Assembly (NCBI GenBank): GCA_902539115.1
Contig: CACBHP010000002.1
Coordinates: 39,800-103,799, forward strand
Origin: an uncultured Prochlorococcus sp.
Lineage (GTDB): Bacteria; Cyanobacteriota; Cyanobacteriia; PCC-6307; Cyanobiaceae
DNA length: 64,000 nucleotides
Direction of reading: 5' to 3'
Under the pieces are notes generated by a model, which saw only the letters and a list, made by a program, of their open reading frames with translations, was not told the origin of the DNA and did no database searches. Below are positions 9,777 to 20,613 of the stretch, piece by piece (positions within the stretch are counted from its first letter, which is position 1; each line of letters opens with the position of its first letter). The position numbers and the translations under genes are program-made.

Positions 9777-10697
9777 ATTAATACCATTTACGCTCTTTTT
9801 ATAAATATTATCCCTTTTTTAATCTTTGGTTTTCTTCTGGGGAAAAAGAATCCAAAGATTTCAAAATATATAGCAAGACCTCTAATAAGATTTGGCATTC
9901 CATTAAGTGTAATGGGTCTCCTATTAAAGGAAGGTATAGATATAAACTTAATTAAAAGTGCATTTTTAGCATTCTCTATAATTGGATTTTTAATAAATTT
10001 AATAAATGTAATCCCAATATTAAAGAAGAGGCTTCCAAATTACACATTGCAGCTAGCAGGCCTCATAGGTAATACATCATTTCTTGGAATACCAATTGCG
10101 CTAGCACTTCTACCTTCAACAACTATAAATTTCACTATTGGATTTGATTTAGGAACAACACTTTTCGCTTGGATATTTGGACCTTTTTTACTTCAAGAAA
10201 AATCCAACAGCAATAACATCCCAAACATCAAAGGACTATTAAATGCATTGATAAATAGCCCGGCATCAAGAGGGATTATTGGTGTACTTCTTGCATATCT
10301 TTTTCAGATAAATGAAATTTTAGGCAATTATCTTTGGATTCCTGCAAGAATAGTTATTGCTTTGGCAATAATAATTGTGGGAACAAGACTTGGAATAATC
10401 ACAAATCAAAATGAGAGGATTTTGGATCTAAATGAAGAAATTAAATTTTCAATTTTATTAAAGTTATTTATTCTTCCCTTTATTATTTTTTTAGTATGCC
10501 AATTCATAAATTTTAATTTCTATCAATCATCTGCAGTAATTCTTCAGGCAGCAACCCCAACGGCAATATCCACAATATTAATGGCAGAGGCTTATGGTGT
10601 GAAACAAAAAATAGCTTCAAAAATTCTTTTCACTACAACTTTAATTTCAATAATTACAATTCCTTTATTAAAAATATTTATGAATTTATTTATTTAA
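9777..10697 (+). CDS. auxin efflux carrier (AEC) family permease
   Basis: Track ORF 9912-10697; in-frame upstream translation 'INTIYALFINIIPFLIFGFLLGKKNPKISKYIARPLIRFGIPLSV' supplies the expected first TM helix but lacks an ATG/GTG/TTG start. Confidence 0.75.
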   Translation: MNTIYALFINIIPFLIFGFLLGKKNPKISKYIARPLIRFGIPLSVMGLLLKEGIDINLIKSAFLAFSIIGFLINLINVIPILKKRLPNYTLQLAGLIGNTSFLGIPIALALLPSTTINFTIGFDLGTTLFAWIFGPFLLQEKSNSNNIPNIKGLLNALINSPASRGIIGVLLAYLFQINEILGNYLWIPARIVIALAIIIVGTRLGIITNQNERILDLNEEIKFSILLKLFILPFIIFLVCQFINFNFYQSSAVILQAATPTAISTILMAEAYGVKQKIASKILFTTTLISIITIPLLKIFMNLFI

Positions 10698-10808
10698 GCA
10701 ACCTGGGAAGGGGTGAGAGAGCGGAAGAAACTCTTTTTAGAAAGCATGATTAATGAATATTGTAAAGATTATATCCTGATAACTAAATAATGTCTTAAGA
10801 TTTAAGTT

Positions 10809-11060
10809 ATGAAGTCAGCAAACCCTGAAAATGAATTTATCCCTTTAGATCTTAGGATTTCTGTAAGGAGGGATACTCTACGGCTTATCTCAGAGATGGC
10901 GCAAGATATGGGAATAAGCATTAATGAAGTTTTTAGTTTTTTAGCCGAAGATTCTGTCATCGATCTCGAATTAATGGAAGATTTGAATAATATCGATATC
11001 CCGAGCAAGTGCAGCCTTGATGATCTCAAAAACGCTCTTCTTAAAAAAAGACTTTGTTAG
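10809..11060 (+). CDS. conserved hypothetical protein, possibly ribbon-helix-helix-like
   Basis: 83 aa; 'IPLDLRISVRRDTLRLISEMAQDMGISINEVFSFL'. Confidence 0.55.
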   Translation: MKSANPENEFIPLDLRISVRRDTLRLISEMAQDMGISINEVFSFLAEDSVIDLELMEDLNNIDIPSKCSLDDLKNALLKKRLC

Positions 11061-12862
11061 AATTTTTCAACTTTTCTATTTTCCCAGTCAGATTTATAAC
11101 CACTATTAACTAGAAATTTAGAAAAATTATTTAAATCACTTTTTTGAATGCGCCATAAATTATAAATCCCAAATTTGCCCAATTTTTGATGATTAATTTT
11201 TGACCATTGCTTTCCGCGGGAAGAGTATTCATCTATCACAACCAATAGAGATTTGTATTCATAATCAGGTTGATCCTCATAATTTTCTCTCCTATCAGTA
11301 TTCAGCCTTTCTGACAGATTAATTAATCCCTCTTCAGTGTTTGGTTCATAAAAAACTATTTGCCTCGAATAATAATGTAATGACGGTTTTCTTATCCCGA
11401 TCATTGCTAAAGTTTCCCTCCCCTCGCGAGTATCTAAAATTAATTTTGAGATATTCCTTAAAGGTAATTGTCTAGAAGTATCTGCTAATTTTCTAATTGG
11501 GGACATCAAATAAGATTGTCCTATTAAAAGTAAAATTTGAAGATAAAGAAGGATATTTTTAGATTTTAAAGAAAATAGTATTATTGCTAGAAGGGTAAAT
11601 GAAGAGAAGAAAAATTTAGCTTTGAAAATAATCCCAGAGCTTATTAATTCGGATGCAAGATTAGGCATTTCGGGATCATTAATTGAACTTAACCAATTAT
11701 TTGAGAAAAAGAGTGTTAAGGATAAGCCAAACAAAATTAAAATATTAAAAATCCAGAAATATAAATAACTTTTATTTATATTTTTTAAGCTTATAAAGCT
11801 ATTACTTGTTAATAACGCCGCTGCTGGAATTGCTGGCAACCAATAGCTAGGTAGTTTCGTTGCAGAAAGGCTAAAGAAGATTAAAACTGACGTTAACCAA
11901 CATAAAGAATATGTATAAAGGGTTTCAGTGACATTGTAAGTTTCTTTTAAACTTTTAAAAAAATCCTTAAAAGATTTTAAAATCCCATGATACAAAAAAG
12001 GAGTGAATGGTAATGAAGCCAGTATCATTATGTAAAGAAAAAACCAGAATGGTTCTGCATGATTATTTACAACTGAGGTATATCTTTGAATATTATGGTA
12101 TCCAAAAAAATTATCCCAAAAAGGCTTTCCCTCTTTTAAAAGTTCTAATATGTACCATGGAACACTTATTAATGTTGTTATTAAAAACCCTTTTTTAGGG
12201 TTTATCTTGCGGAGCAACTTTTTCCAATTCTTCTGACAAAACAAAAAAGACGTAATAGTCAAGAACGTCAAAACAAATGCAACAGGTCCTTTAACTAAAA
12301 TTGCAAAACCTAAAAATACCCAAGCTGAAATGCATTGATCATTATTTTCACTTGCCATTCTTCTCCAAAACAAAAGCAGGCTAATCCCTAGGGTTCCAGT
12401 TAAAAGGGCATCACTCACGGCAGTTCTACTCCAAATAATTATTAATGGAGAAAGAGCAAAGCCTAATGATGCAACTATTGGAGTGAGAAATTGCCTATCA
12501 CTCTTCTGTGGCCAACAAAACAACGTATCTCCAATCATCAACATTAAAAATAATGATGCCAAAGCTGAAGGGAGTCTTGCTGAGATAGTCCCGAAGCTAT
12601 CCCAAATCTCATTTTTCGGTAATGAGTAAAAAAAACCCATTAGCCAATATATCATTGGAGGCTTATCAAAACGGAATATTCCATTGACTTTTGGAGTTAA
12701 CCAATCACCAGATTCACTCATTGCCCGTGCTGCAGCGGCAAATAAAGGTGGAGTTTCATCCACCAATCCTGTAGTACCTAAATCTAAGATAAATATAATG
12801 ATCCCACAAACTAAAACTATCAATAAGGTTATAAGCCTTTTTTTTGAGTTAAGAAGAATCAT
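11057..12862 (-). CDS. GT39/ArnT-like membrane glycosyltransferase
   Basis: 601 aa, multi-TM; 'LGTTGLVDETPPLFAAAARAMSESGDWLTPKVNGIFRFDKPPMIYWL'. Confidence 0.9.
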   Translation of the reverse strand: MILLNSKKRLITLLIVLVCGIIIFILDLGTTGLVDETPPLFAAAARAMSESGDWLTPKVNGIFRFDKPPMIYWLMGFFYSLPKNEIWDSFGTISARLPSALASLFLMLMIGDTLFCWPQKSDRQFLTPIVASLGFALSPLIIIWSRTAVSDALLTGTLGISLLLFWRRMASENNDQCISAWVFLGFAILVKGPVAFVLTFLTITSFLFCQKNWKKLLRKINPKKGFLITTLISVPWYILELLKEGKPFWDNFFGYHNIQRYTSVVNNHAEPFWFFLYIMILASLPFTPFLYHGILKSFKDFFKSLKETYNVTETLYTYSLCWLTSVLIFFSLSATKLPSYWLPAIPAAALLTSNSFISLKNINKSYLYFWIFNILILFGLSLTLFFSNNWLSSINDPEMPNLASELISSGIIFKAKFFFSSFTLLAIILFSLKSKNILLYLQILLLIGQSYLMSPIRKLADTSRQLPLRNISKLILDTREGRETLAMIGIRKPSLHYYSRQIVFYEPNTEEGLINLSERLNTDRRENYEDQPDYEYKSLLVVIDEYSSRGKQWSKINHQKLGKFGIYNLWRIQKSDLNNFSKFLVNSGYKSDWENRKVEKF

Positions 12863-12868
12863 TTAATA

Positions 12869-13945
12869 TTATTTATATTCATGCATTACCTTATTAAGCC
12901 AGTTCACAACCTTGTTAGCAAATATATCTGAGGAGGCATTTTTTTCTACCCATTCTCTACATTTCTGACGCTTTATTTTTTCAATAATCTCTACATAAGA
13001 AAGCATATTTTTTTTATCATCAGGATCCGCAAGATAACCTGTTTGGCCATGCTGAATAATTTCACTAGGTCCTCCCCTTTTATAGGCAACAACAGGCACC
13101 CCACAGGCTAAAGCTTCTACAATAACGTTCCCGTATGCCTCATTCCATTTCGGAGTATTTAGCAACCCTCTGCATTTACCAAGTTCTTTTTGTAATTCAT
13201 CAGTTGATAAAAACCCCATCCAATCTATGGCTCCTTGAGGGAACGATTTTTCTATCTTTGATGCATAAATCTTATCTTCTATAAATCCCCAAACTTTTAA
13301 TTTTTCGCCAAGTTGGTTTGCTACATAAACTGCATCCTCCAAGCCTTTCTCCGGAGCCACTCTCCCCACCCATGCCAAGGGTCCCTTAACTGAATCTTGA
13401 AAAATATAATTATCCAAATTAAACCCATTCCCAATAATTGTTGGTTTTTTTATGAAAGGATAATCATTAGCTTGCATTTTCGAATGAAAAGCAAAATTAT
13501 TTGGATATCTAGCATATACCCTAGAGATTAAATTACTAATTATTGAACTTTCAGAACCCATACTAATAATATGTGCAATGGGTATCTCTAAATTTAAAGT
13601 CATCCAGATAGGCAACCAATCATAGGACATGTTCAACAATACATCTGCATTTTTAGCGATATCTATTCCCTTTTCAAACATTCCTACTAAAAGAGAATTA
13701 TCTGGGATAATCACGGGAGAATTATAATTTTGATGCTGCCAACTAATTTGATCTTCACCTTCAACAAAATGTAATTTTGCTTTTACATTACTTTCATGTA
13801 ACTTAGAATTTTTTGGAGCTACAACCTCAACAGAATGACCTAAAGAAATTAAACCTGAAACTAAAGAATTTAAAGTTAATTCAACTCCACCACCTTTACC
13901 ACTCCCTAAGAACCCTATTGGAGTACTAATCAAAACTATTCGCAT
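12869..13945 (-). CDS. GT4-family glycosyltransferase
   Basis: 358 aa; 'GSGKGGGVELTLNSLVSGL', 'WVGRVAPEKGLEDAVYVA', 'EAYGNVIVEALACGVPVVAYKRGGPSEII'. Confidence 0.9.
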   Translation of the reverse strand: MRIVLISTPIGFLGSGKGGGVELTLNSLVSGLISLGHSVEVVAPKNSKLHESNVKAKLHFVEGEDQISWQHQNYNSPVIIPDNSLLVGMFEKGIDIAKNADVLLNMSYDWLPIWMTLNLEIPIAHIISMGSESSIISNLISRVYARYPNNFAFHSKMQANDYPFIKKPTIIGNGFNLDNYIFQDSVKGPLAWVGRVAPEKGLEDAVYVANQLGEKLKVWGFIEDKIYASKIEKSFPQGAIDWMGFLSTDELQKELGKCRGLLNTPKWNEAYGNVIVEALACGVPVVAYKRGGPSEIIQHGQTGYLADPDDKKNMLSYVEIIEKIKRQKCREWVEKNASSDIFANKVVNWLNKVMHEYK

Positions 13946-13973
13946 TATTTGACTTTTTACAACAAGAAACTAA

Positions 13974-14915
13974 TTAAATAGTAGTATCAGAAAATTTATT
14001 TTCCCATAAACTCTTTCTCTGGCTAACAAAAAATACTGAGATAAGAACAAACACCACTCCTATCCACTGCACAATAGTGAGTCTTTCATCTAACCAAACA
14101 CCTCCACTAAGAAGAGCAAATACAGGTGTTAAAAATGCTAGAGTGCTAAATCCAGTTATTTCTTTATTATTAGCAAAGTAAAAAAACAATCCATAAGCTA
14201 TTGCTCCTCCAAAAATACTTGCAAATGACATGAGTCCCCAATCAAATATTGACCAATCTGGAATTATTTTGAAATTTGATTGTAAGCAATGCTTAGTAAT
14301 TAAAGGCAAACTCCCTAAAACCATATGCCAACCAGTAACAGCCACTGGATCACTTTTAGTACAGGTGAACCTAATTAAAATTGTTCCTAATGCCATAGCG
14401 AGAGAAGCTGCAAGCATCCAAAGTTCTCCAAAGTTAAATGCAACATCATTTATAGAACTATCAGACATCAACCACCAATTACCTAAAAATTCCTGTGGAA
14501 CTCCTAAAAATACTATTCCTCCCAAGCCAAAGAGTAGTCCTAACCATCCTATTGGATTAATTAAATTCCCAAAAATTGCCCTCGCTAAAATAGCTACCAA
14601 AAGCGGTTGAGAATCAATTAAGACAGAACCTAAACCTGCTCCAGTTTTTTCAATACCATAAGTTAGAAACAACTGAAAAAAAGTGGCATCAATAATCGTA
14701 AAAACAAAAAACCACTTCAAATCGCATTTGTAAATTTTCAAATCTCTTTTAAACAAATATGTTGTTATTAGAACAAGAATCCCTGCAGGAAGTAATCTTA
14801 AAGAAGCCACAAACTCTGGGCCAGCACTAGATACTAAAGGAGTCATTGCTGCCATTGAAGTACCCCAAAGTGCAAAAGGGAGTATCATTAAAAACCAATT
14901 TAGGATTGAATTCAT
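13974..14915 (-). CDS. EamA/DMT-superfamily transporter
   Basis: 313 aa, multi-TM, 'PFALWGTSMAAMTPLV' and duplicated EamA architecture. Confidence 0.88.
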   Translation of the reverse strand: MNSILNWFLMILPFALWGTSMAAMTPLVSSAGPEFVASLRLLPAGILVLITTYLFKRDLKIYKCDLKWFFVFTIIDATFFQLFLTYGIEKTGAGLGSVLIDSQPLLVAILARAIFGNLINPIGWLGLLFGLGGIVFLGVPQEFLGNWWLMSDSSINDVAFNFGELWMLAASLAMALGTILIRFTCTKSDPVAVTGWHMVLGSLPLITKHCLQSNFKIIPDWSIFDWGLMSFASIFGGAIAYGLFFYFANNKEITGFSTLAFLTPVFALLSGGVWLDERLTIVQWIGVVFVLISVFFVSQRKSLWENKFSDTTI

Positions 14916-14967
14916 TAGGTCTGCTGATAGTCTTTTTAAAGTAGTTTTATGAATTTACCTTAAAAGA

Positions 14968-15777
14968 ATGATTTGGCCTTTTAGACGAAAGTCAAAAAAA
15001 AGAATAGCTCGTATAGTAATTGATGAGCCTATTACAAGTTCAACAAGAGTTTCAGTCCTTAAAGCTCTTAAACAAATTGAGGATAGAGAATTTCCTGCTT
15101 TAATCGTGAGAATTGATTCTCCAGGGGGTACTGTTGGGGACAGCCAAGAAATATACTCCGCTATTAAAAGGCTAAAAGATAAAGGATGTAAAGTCATTGC
15201 TAGTTTTGGGAACATCTCAGCATCAGGAGGCGTTTACATTGGTGTTGCATCTGACAAAATAGTTGCTAATCCAGGTACAATTACAGGATCTATTGGTGTG
15301 ATTATAAGAGGAAATAATTTATCTGAATTATTAGATAAAATCGGTATTAAATTTGAAACTGTCAAAAGCGGTGTATTTAAAGATATACTTTCTCCAGATA
15401 AACCTCTAAGTGAGGAAGGTAGAGGGCTACTCCAAGGTCTTATAGACGAAAGCTACAAACAATTTACTGAAGCCGTTGCTGAAGGAAGAAATTTACCTGT
15501 TGAAGAAGTAAGGAAATTTGCCGATGGAAGGATTTTCACCGGAACACAAGCACTAGAACTTGGTCTTATTGATAAGGTTGGTGATGAATTTGTTGCAAGG
15601 GAACTTGCTGCAGAAATGGTTAATATTGATCCTAAAATTCAACCTTTAACATTTGGGAAGAAAAAGAAAAAAATACTTGGACTAATTCCTGGTAGTAGAA
15701 TGATTGACAAAATTATAAATAATATCTTTTTTGAGTTTGACTCATCTAATAAAGTACTTTGGTTATATAAGCCTTAA
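14968..15777 (+). CDS. sppA: signal peptide peptidase SppA (S49)
   Basis: 269 aa; 'RIDSPGGTVGDSQEIYSAI', 'SASGGVYIGVASDKIVANPGTITGSIGVI'. Confidence 0.94.
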   Translation: MIWPFRRKSKKRIARIVIDEPITSSTRVSVLKALKQIEDREFPALIVRIDSPGGTVGDSQEIYSAIKRLKDKGCKVIASFGNISASGGVYIGVASDKIVANPGTITGSIGVIIRGNNLSELLDKIGIKFETVKSGVFKDILSPDKPLSEEGRGLLQGLIDESYKQFTEAVAEGRNLPVEEVRKFADGRIFTGTQALELGLIDKVGDEFVARELAAEMVNIDPKIQPLTFGKKKKKILGLIPGSRMIDKIINNIFFEFDSSNKVLWLYKP

Positions 15778-15781
15778 ATAG

Positions 15782-16168
15782 ATGTGTCTGCAAAAAATGA
15801 AAGATGATCATAAAATCACATTTATTCGTGGAGCTACAACAGCATCTGGAAATTCTGTTAGGGAAATAGAAGTTGCTGTAGTGGAATTGATTAATGAATT
15901 AATTTCACGCAACAATCTTATTAAGACGAACATATTATCTATTACATTCACCGCAACAAAAGATTTAGATGCATGTTTTCCTGCTTCAATTGCAAGAAAA
16001 TTTAATGGACTTGATTCAGTTGCCTTTTTAGACTGCCAACAAATGCACGTATTTAATGATGTTGATTTTTGCATAAGAATAATGGCTCAAGTTTTATTGC
16101 CACCAAATTATGCAATAAAGCACCCTTATTTAAAAGGCGCTGCAAAATTAAGGGCAGATAGATGTTAA
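15782..16168 (+). CDS. aroH: chorismate mutase (AroH type)
   Basis: 128 aa; 'FIRGATTASGNSVREIEVAVVELINELISRNNL...FTATKDLDACFPASIAR'. Confidence 0.94.
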   Translation: MCLQKMKDDHKITFIRGATTASGNSVREIEVAVVELINELISRNNLIKTNILSITFTATKDLDACFPASIARKFNGLDSVAFLDCQQMHVFNDVDFCIRIMAQVLLPPNYAIKHPYLKGAAKLRADRC

Positions 16169-16238
16169 TCTTAATGAAATTATTTTTCTGCTTTAAATTT
16201 GAATAGCACGAACTCAACCTTTAAATTCCATTATCTTA

Positions 16239-16817
16239 ATGTTAAAAATCACAAAGAAAATTACTATGAATTTTAAAAGTTTAAGATTTCTAGTTATTCC
16301 CACAATTTTAATTTCAACTACTTTTTTTAATAAAATTCAAGATGCTAAAGCAGGGATGGAATTTCAGTGGAATCAAGACTCTGTGTTTAGAAGATTAAAT
16401 TGGTTTCAAAAAGAAGATAAAAAGAAATTTAGAAATACAATTTATTTTTTCTTAAGGCCAACTGATAGAAGAAGTGATCTCTTGAAAATTAATCTAGCAA
16501 TCCCTAAAACCTTTAAATCCACTTTAAAAAGCGAAAAATTAAGTTTTTGCAAAGTAAGAATTGGCGGTTTTGAGAATAGAACAAAATGTTTAGAAGATAT
16601 TCCAGCTGATATCGAAATTAATACTGATGAATCAGGCTTACGTTCACTAGATATTTACCCCTACAGCCCAATTCCTTCAAATAAAGATAGTTATGCAATT
16701 GTCTTAAAAGTTTTTAATCCCAAAAAATCAGGTTTATATCAATTTCATTCATATGGGCAACCCAAAGGGAAATCATTTTCAAGTTATTTAGGAAGCTGGA
16801 CTATAGTGATCGATTAA
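16239..16817 (+). CDS. DUF2808-like secreted cyanobacterial protein
   Basis: 192 aa; N-terminal signal; 'IYPYSPIPSNKDSYAIVLKVFNPKKSGLYQFHSYGQP'. Confidence 0.7.
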   Translation: MLKITKKITMNFKSLRFLVIPTILISTTFFNKIQDAKAGMEFQWNQDSVFRRLNWFQKEDKKKFRNTIYFFLRPTDRRSDLLKINLAIPKTFKSTLKSEKLSFCKVRIGGFENRTKCLEDIPADIEINTDESGLRSLDIYPYSPIPSNKDSYAIVLKVFNPKKSGLYQFHSYGQPKGKSFSSYLGSWTIVID

Positions 16818-16847
16818 ATGATAAATTAAATAAAGATAATTAAACAA

Positions 16848-16985
16848 ATGACTAAAAGAACTTTTGGCGGAACTTCAAGAAAAAGAAAACGTGTATCTGG
16901 TTTTAGAGTAAGAATGCGTTCTCATACCGGTAGAAGAGTTATTAAAAGCAGAAGACAAAAAGGAAGAGAAAGAATAGCTGTATAA
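16848..16985 (+). CDS. rpmH: 50S ribosomal protein L34
   Basis: Own translation: [45 protein letters not shown]; directly upstream of rnpA; absent from the ORF track because of length. Confidence 0.97.
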
Positions 16986-16998
16986 CTTGTAAATCTTA

Positions 16999-17385
16999 AT
17001 GGCCTTACCAAAGGATATGCGTTTAAAAGGTTACAGGACTTTTAATTATATTCATGAAAATTCCAAAACATATTACGGGAAATTAATGACATTTAAAGTT
17101 GCAAAATCAAATCCCGAAATTCTATTAAGCCATAAATTCACAAATACCTCAAACAAATTTAGGGTTGCTATTGCGATTAGTAAAAAAGTCTCAAAAAAAG
17201 CTGTAGAAAGAAATAAATTAAGAAGAATCCTTCAAGATTGGCTATTAAAAAACATTCAAAAAATTAATAACCACAAACCATATTGGTTACTTGTTAACCT
17301 TAAAATTGGAGATTTCTGCAATGATAAAAGCAGACTTTTGGAAGATTTTCAAAACTTAATGTTCAAATCTCATCTAATCAAATGA
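16999..17385 (+). CDS. rnpA: ribonuclease P protein component
   Basis: 128 aa; 'RVAIAISKKVSKKAVERNKLRRILQDW'. Confidence 0.95.
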   Translation: MALPKDMRLKGYRTFNYIHENSKTYYGKLMTFKVAKSNPEILLSHKFTNTSNKFRVAIAISKKVSKKAVERNKLRRILQDWLLKNIQKINNHKPYWLLVNLKIGDFCNDKSRLLEDFQNLMFKSHLIK

Positions 17386-17795
17386 TTAACACGAATGAAG
17401 AAACCTTTTATGAAGGGGGTCCTGCAAAAAGTGATTTAATAATAAATCTATTTGCAGGTATAACTATTCTTGGATTACCATTTACCTTTGCCGCAATAGT
17501 TAGAGCATTGTGGTTGAGATATAAAATTACAAACAAAAGAATTACAATTGATGGCGGATGGTTTGGCAAAAACAAAACACAAGTTGCATTAAGTAAGATT
17601 GAAGAGATTAGATCTATACCAAGAGGGTTCGGCTCATATGGTGATATGGTACTTATCCTTAATGACGGATCAAAGGTTGAAATGAAATCTTTGCCTTTGT
17701 TCAGAGAAAAGCAAAAATTCATTGAAGAAAATATAAATAAGAGATCACAGATCCCAAATCTCAACGAAGTACAGGGATTTGCTACTAAATCCTAA
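17382..17795 (+). CDS. bacterial PH domain-containing membrane protein
   Basis: 137 aa; 4-nt ATGA overlap with rnpA; 'RYKITNKRITIDGGWFGKNKTQVALSKIEEI'. Confidence 0.85.
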   Translation: MINTNEETFYEGGPAKSDLIINLFAGITILGLPFTFAAIVRALWLRYKITNKRITIDGGWFGKNKTQVALSKIEEIRSIPRGFGSYGDMVLILNDGSKVEMKSLPLFREKQKFIEENINKRSQIPNLNEVQGFATKS

Positions 17796-17867
17796 ATAAA
17801 TTAATTACAAAAACCTTTTTTTCCTGTAAAATAAAATGTCTATAAAAATTACACTCTTTTTAATATC

Positions 17868-19010
17868 GTGATAGGGTTCATTTCTGAAAAATTACTTATC
17901 CCGATTCTAGATTTTTTCTACGGTTTAGTCCCTAGTTATGGTTTAGCGATTGTTGCATTGACTGTGGTAATTAGAATTGCACTTTTCCCTTTAAGCGCTG
18001 GTTCCATCAGAAGCGCAAGAAGAATGAAGATTGCCCAACCAGTAATGCAAAAAAGACAAGCGGAAATAAAATCTAAGTTTTCAGGTGATCCAAAGAAACA
18101 GCAGGAAGAACTTGGAAAACTAATGAACGAATTTGGGAGTCCCCTCGCTGGTTGCCTTCCATTGATTGTACAAATGCCTGTGCTATTTGCATTGTTTGCA
18201 ACCTTAAGAGGCTCACCATTTGCTGATGTCCCTTACAATATAAATCTCAAAGTTGTTCCCCAAGACCAAATAGCGGCTATTGACCCAAAACCTTATAAAT
18301 CTCCAAGGCATTCAATATTCATTACAGAAAAATCACATTTTCCTGTAATAGCTACTATTCCTAATGGAACAAAATTAGGAACAGAAGAATCTGTAAAAAT
18401 AAATTTACAAACAACAAATGGCAATAGCTATTCGGAAGTTTTATCTAAGTATGACAACGGATCAAAATTTCTCCCCATATGGAAGGTATCTAAAGGTTCC
18501 GAAAATCTTAAAGTTTCGCAAGACGGAACAGTAACAGCAATTAAACCCGGTGATGCAACAATCGAGGCAAAAATCCCTGGTCTAGCTGCTAAAAGTGGTT
18601 TTCTTTTTATTAAAGCTCTTGGTCAAGTAGGATTTTATGTAGATGGTGCAATTAATTGGGATATTGCAGCACTAGTTGGTGCCTTTGGATTAACCCTACT
18701 TCTTTCTCAAGTTTTATCAAGCCAGGGTATGCCTGCTAATCCACAGCAATCAACAGCAAACAAAATCACACCAATCATGATTACTGGAATGTTTCTTTTT
18801 TTCCCACTTCCAGCAGGAGTTTTACTTTATATGGTTGTTGCTAATATATTTCAGGCATTCCAGACTTTTCTGCTTAATAAAGAAGCTCTTCCCGAGAATC
18901 TACAGAAAATTTTGGATCAACAATTATTAGCAAAAAATGAAGTATTATCAACTGCTGCTTCAACTATCTCAGATAAAAGATTACCTTTTGAACCTAACAA
19001 TAAAAAATAG
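17868..19010 (+). CDS. yidC: membrane protein insertase YidC/Oxa1
   Basis: 380 aa; '[30 protein letters not shown]', '[23 protein letters not shown]'; GTG start. Confidence 0.96.
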   Translation: MIGFISEKLLIPILDFFYGLVPSYGLAIVALTVVIRIALFPLSAGSIRSARRMKIAQPVMQKRQAEIKSKFSGDPKKQQEELGKLMNEFGSPLAGCLPLIVQMPVLFALFATLRGSPFADVPYNINLKVVPQDQIAAIDPKPYKSPRHSIFITEKSHFPVIATIPNGTKLGTEESVKINLQTTNGNSYSEVLSKYDNGSKFLPIWKVSKGSENLKVSQDGTVTAIKPGDATIEAKIPGLAAKSGFLFIKALGQVGFYVDGAINWDIAALVGAFGLTLLLSQVLSSQGMPANPQQSTANKITPIMITGMFLFFPLPAGVLLYMVVANIFQAFQTFLLNKEALPENLQKILDQQLLAKNEVLSTAASTISDKRLPFEPNNKK

Positions 19011-19025
19011 TCTTAATCTTAAATC

Positions 19026-20492
19026 ATGAATTCATGGTGTAGAAATTTAGAATTATTAATAAAATCAAGAACTTCATTAATTTGGATCAGGTCTAAAGAA
19101 GAGGAAAGACTAGAGACATTAATTAATTTTTCTTGTGAAAGACTAAATGTAAAAAGATTTATTCGCTGGGATTGTGTTAGCGGGATAAAAGGTTTAATAA
19201 ATGAAGAAGGTAAATTTTCTAACAATCCTTTAGGAGTGCTTAATTGGCTTAAAGAACAAAACTCTGAAGTTTCAACAGTCTTATTAGTAAAAGATTTTCA
19301 TAAATTTTATGATGATCCAAGTATCAATAGAACTATTAAAGAACTATCCTCAGAGCTTAAGAAAACTAGTCACAATTTAATTATTTCTTCACATTTATTC
19401 CCATCATCAGAAGATCTGGATGAATTAATGACAATTGTAAATTTACCTTTACCTAATCAAAAAGAATTGAAAAATCTAATAAAAACAATTGCCATAAATA
19501 CCAATTCAAATCTTGAAGAACATGACTTAAACGAACTTTCTATAGCTTCAAGTGGACTAACCGAAATAAAAGTAAAGCAAGTCACTGCAAAGGCACTTGC
19601 TCAAAGAGGGAAAATAAGTAAAGAAGATATTCAAGATATTCTTGAAGAGAAAAAACAAGTGATCGCAAGAAGTGAAATTTTAGAATTTTTCGAAGCTAAA
19701 TCAAGTCAAGATGATATTGGTGGTTTAAATGTTTTAAAAGTTTGGCTCAAGCAAAGATACAGGGCCTTTTCTAAAGAAGCTAGAGACTATGGACTACCTA
19801 TCCCCAAGGGAGTATTACTTGTTGGGGCACAAGGAACAGGGAAATCACTTACTGCAAAATCAATTTCTAGGAGTTGGTCTATGCCATTACTTAGGTTAGA
19901 TGTTGGAAGACTATTTTCTAGCCTTGTTGGTTCAAGCGAGGCCAGAACAAGAGAAACAATATTGAGAGCTGAGGCTATGTCTCCTTGTATCCTTTGGATC
20001 GATGAAATTGATAAGGGCTTTGGTGGCGATGCTAGAAGTGATGGAGGGACAAGTCAAAGGGTTTTGGCGAGTTTGCTAACTTGGATGGCTGAAAAAGAAT
20101 CCGCAGTATTTGTAATTGCTACCGCTAATGCTATAGATAAGCTTCCTGCTGAATTGTTAAGGAAAGGGAGGTTTGATGAGATATTTTTTCTTGATTTACC
20201 AAATTCTGAAGAAAGGTTAAGTATTCTGGATTTGCACTTAAAAAAAAGAAGACCAAGTTATAGTTTCCCTCTCTCTACTATCATCGATAGAACAGATGGT
20301 TTTTCGGGAGCAGAACTTGAACAAGCAGTAATAGAAGGTATGCACATTTCATTTTCTGAAAATAGAGAGCTAATGGAAAAAGATTTAATAATGGCAGTTT
20401 CTGAATTAGTTCCCTTATCCAGAACAGCCAAAGAGCAAATTGATTTACTAAAAAATTGGTCATCAACAGGACGAGCTCGTTCTGCATCGTAA
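19026..20492 (+). CDS. AAA+ ATPase, Ycf46-like
   Basis: 488 aa; Walker A 'GAQGTGKS', Walker B 'CILWIDEIDKGF', 'RKGRFDEIFFLDLP'. Confidence 0.92.
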   Translation: MNSWCRNLELLIKSRTSLIWIRSKEEERLETLINFSCERLNVKRFIRWDCVSGIKGLINEEGKFSNNPLGVLNWLKEQNSEVSTVLLVKDFHKFYDDPSINRTIKELSSELKKTSHNLIISSHLFPSSEDLDELMTIVNLPLPNQKELKNLIKTIAINTNSNLEEHDLNELSIASSGLTEIKVKQVTAKALAQRGKISKEDIQDILEEKKQVIARSEILEFFEAKSSQDDIGGLNVLKVWLKQRYRAFSKEARDYGLPIPKGVLLVGAQGTGKSLTAKSISRSWSMPLLRLDVGRLFSSLVGSSEARTRETILRAEAMSPCILWIDEIDKGFGGDARSDGGTSQRVLASLLTWMAEKESAVFVIATANAIDKLPAELLRKGRFDEIFFLDLPNSEERLSILDLHLKKRRPSYSFPLSTIIDRTDGFSGAELEQAVIEGMHISFSENRELMEKDLIMAVSELVPLSRTAKEQIDLLKNWSSTGRARSAS

Positions 20493-20613
20493 CTAAAATT
20501 TAATTTTGAAAATATTAAATAAGTTAGGAATCATTAATTTAGTTAATTTTTCATCAAAATTCCCAAATAATGAATTGAGATTAACTATCTTAATTAAGGT
20601 ATAAAAAAAAAGA

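Noticed and set aside
14230-14610. 126-aa plus-strand ORF inside the DMT transporter gene
   Set aside because: Antisense shadow of a conserved membrane protein; no recognisable domain
14774-14795. 'gaatccctgcaggaag' resembling the tRNA-Arg 3' end (gaatcctgcaggaag), as a possible att site
   Set aside because: Contains an insertion relative to the tRNA, lies inside the conserved DMT transporter ORF and is not flanking the island; chance match is more likely
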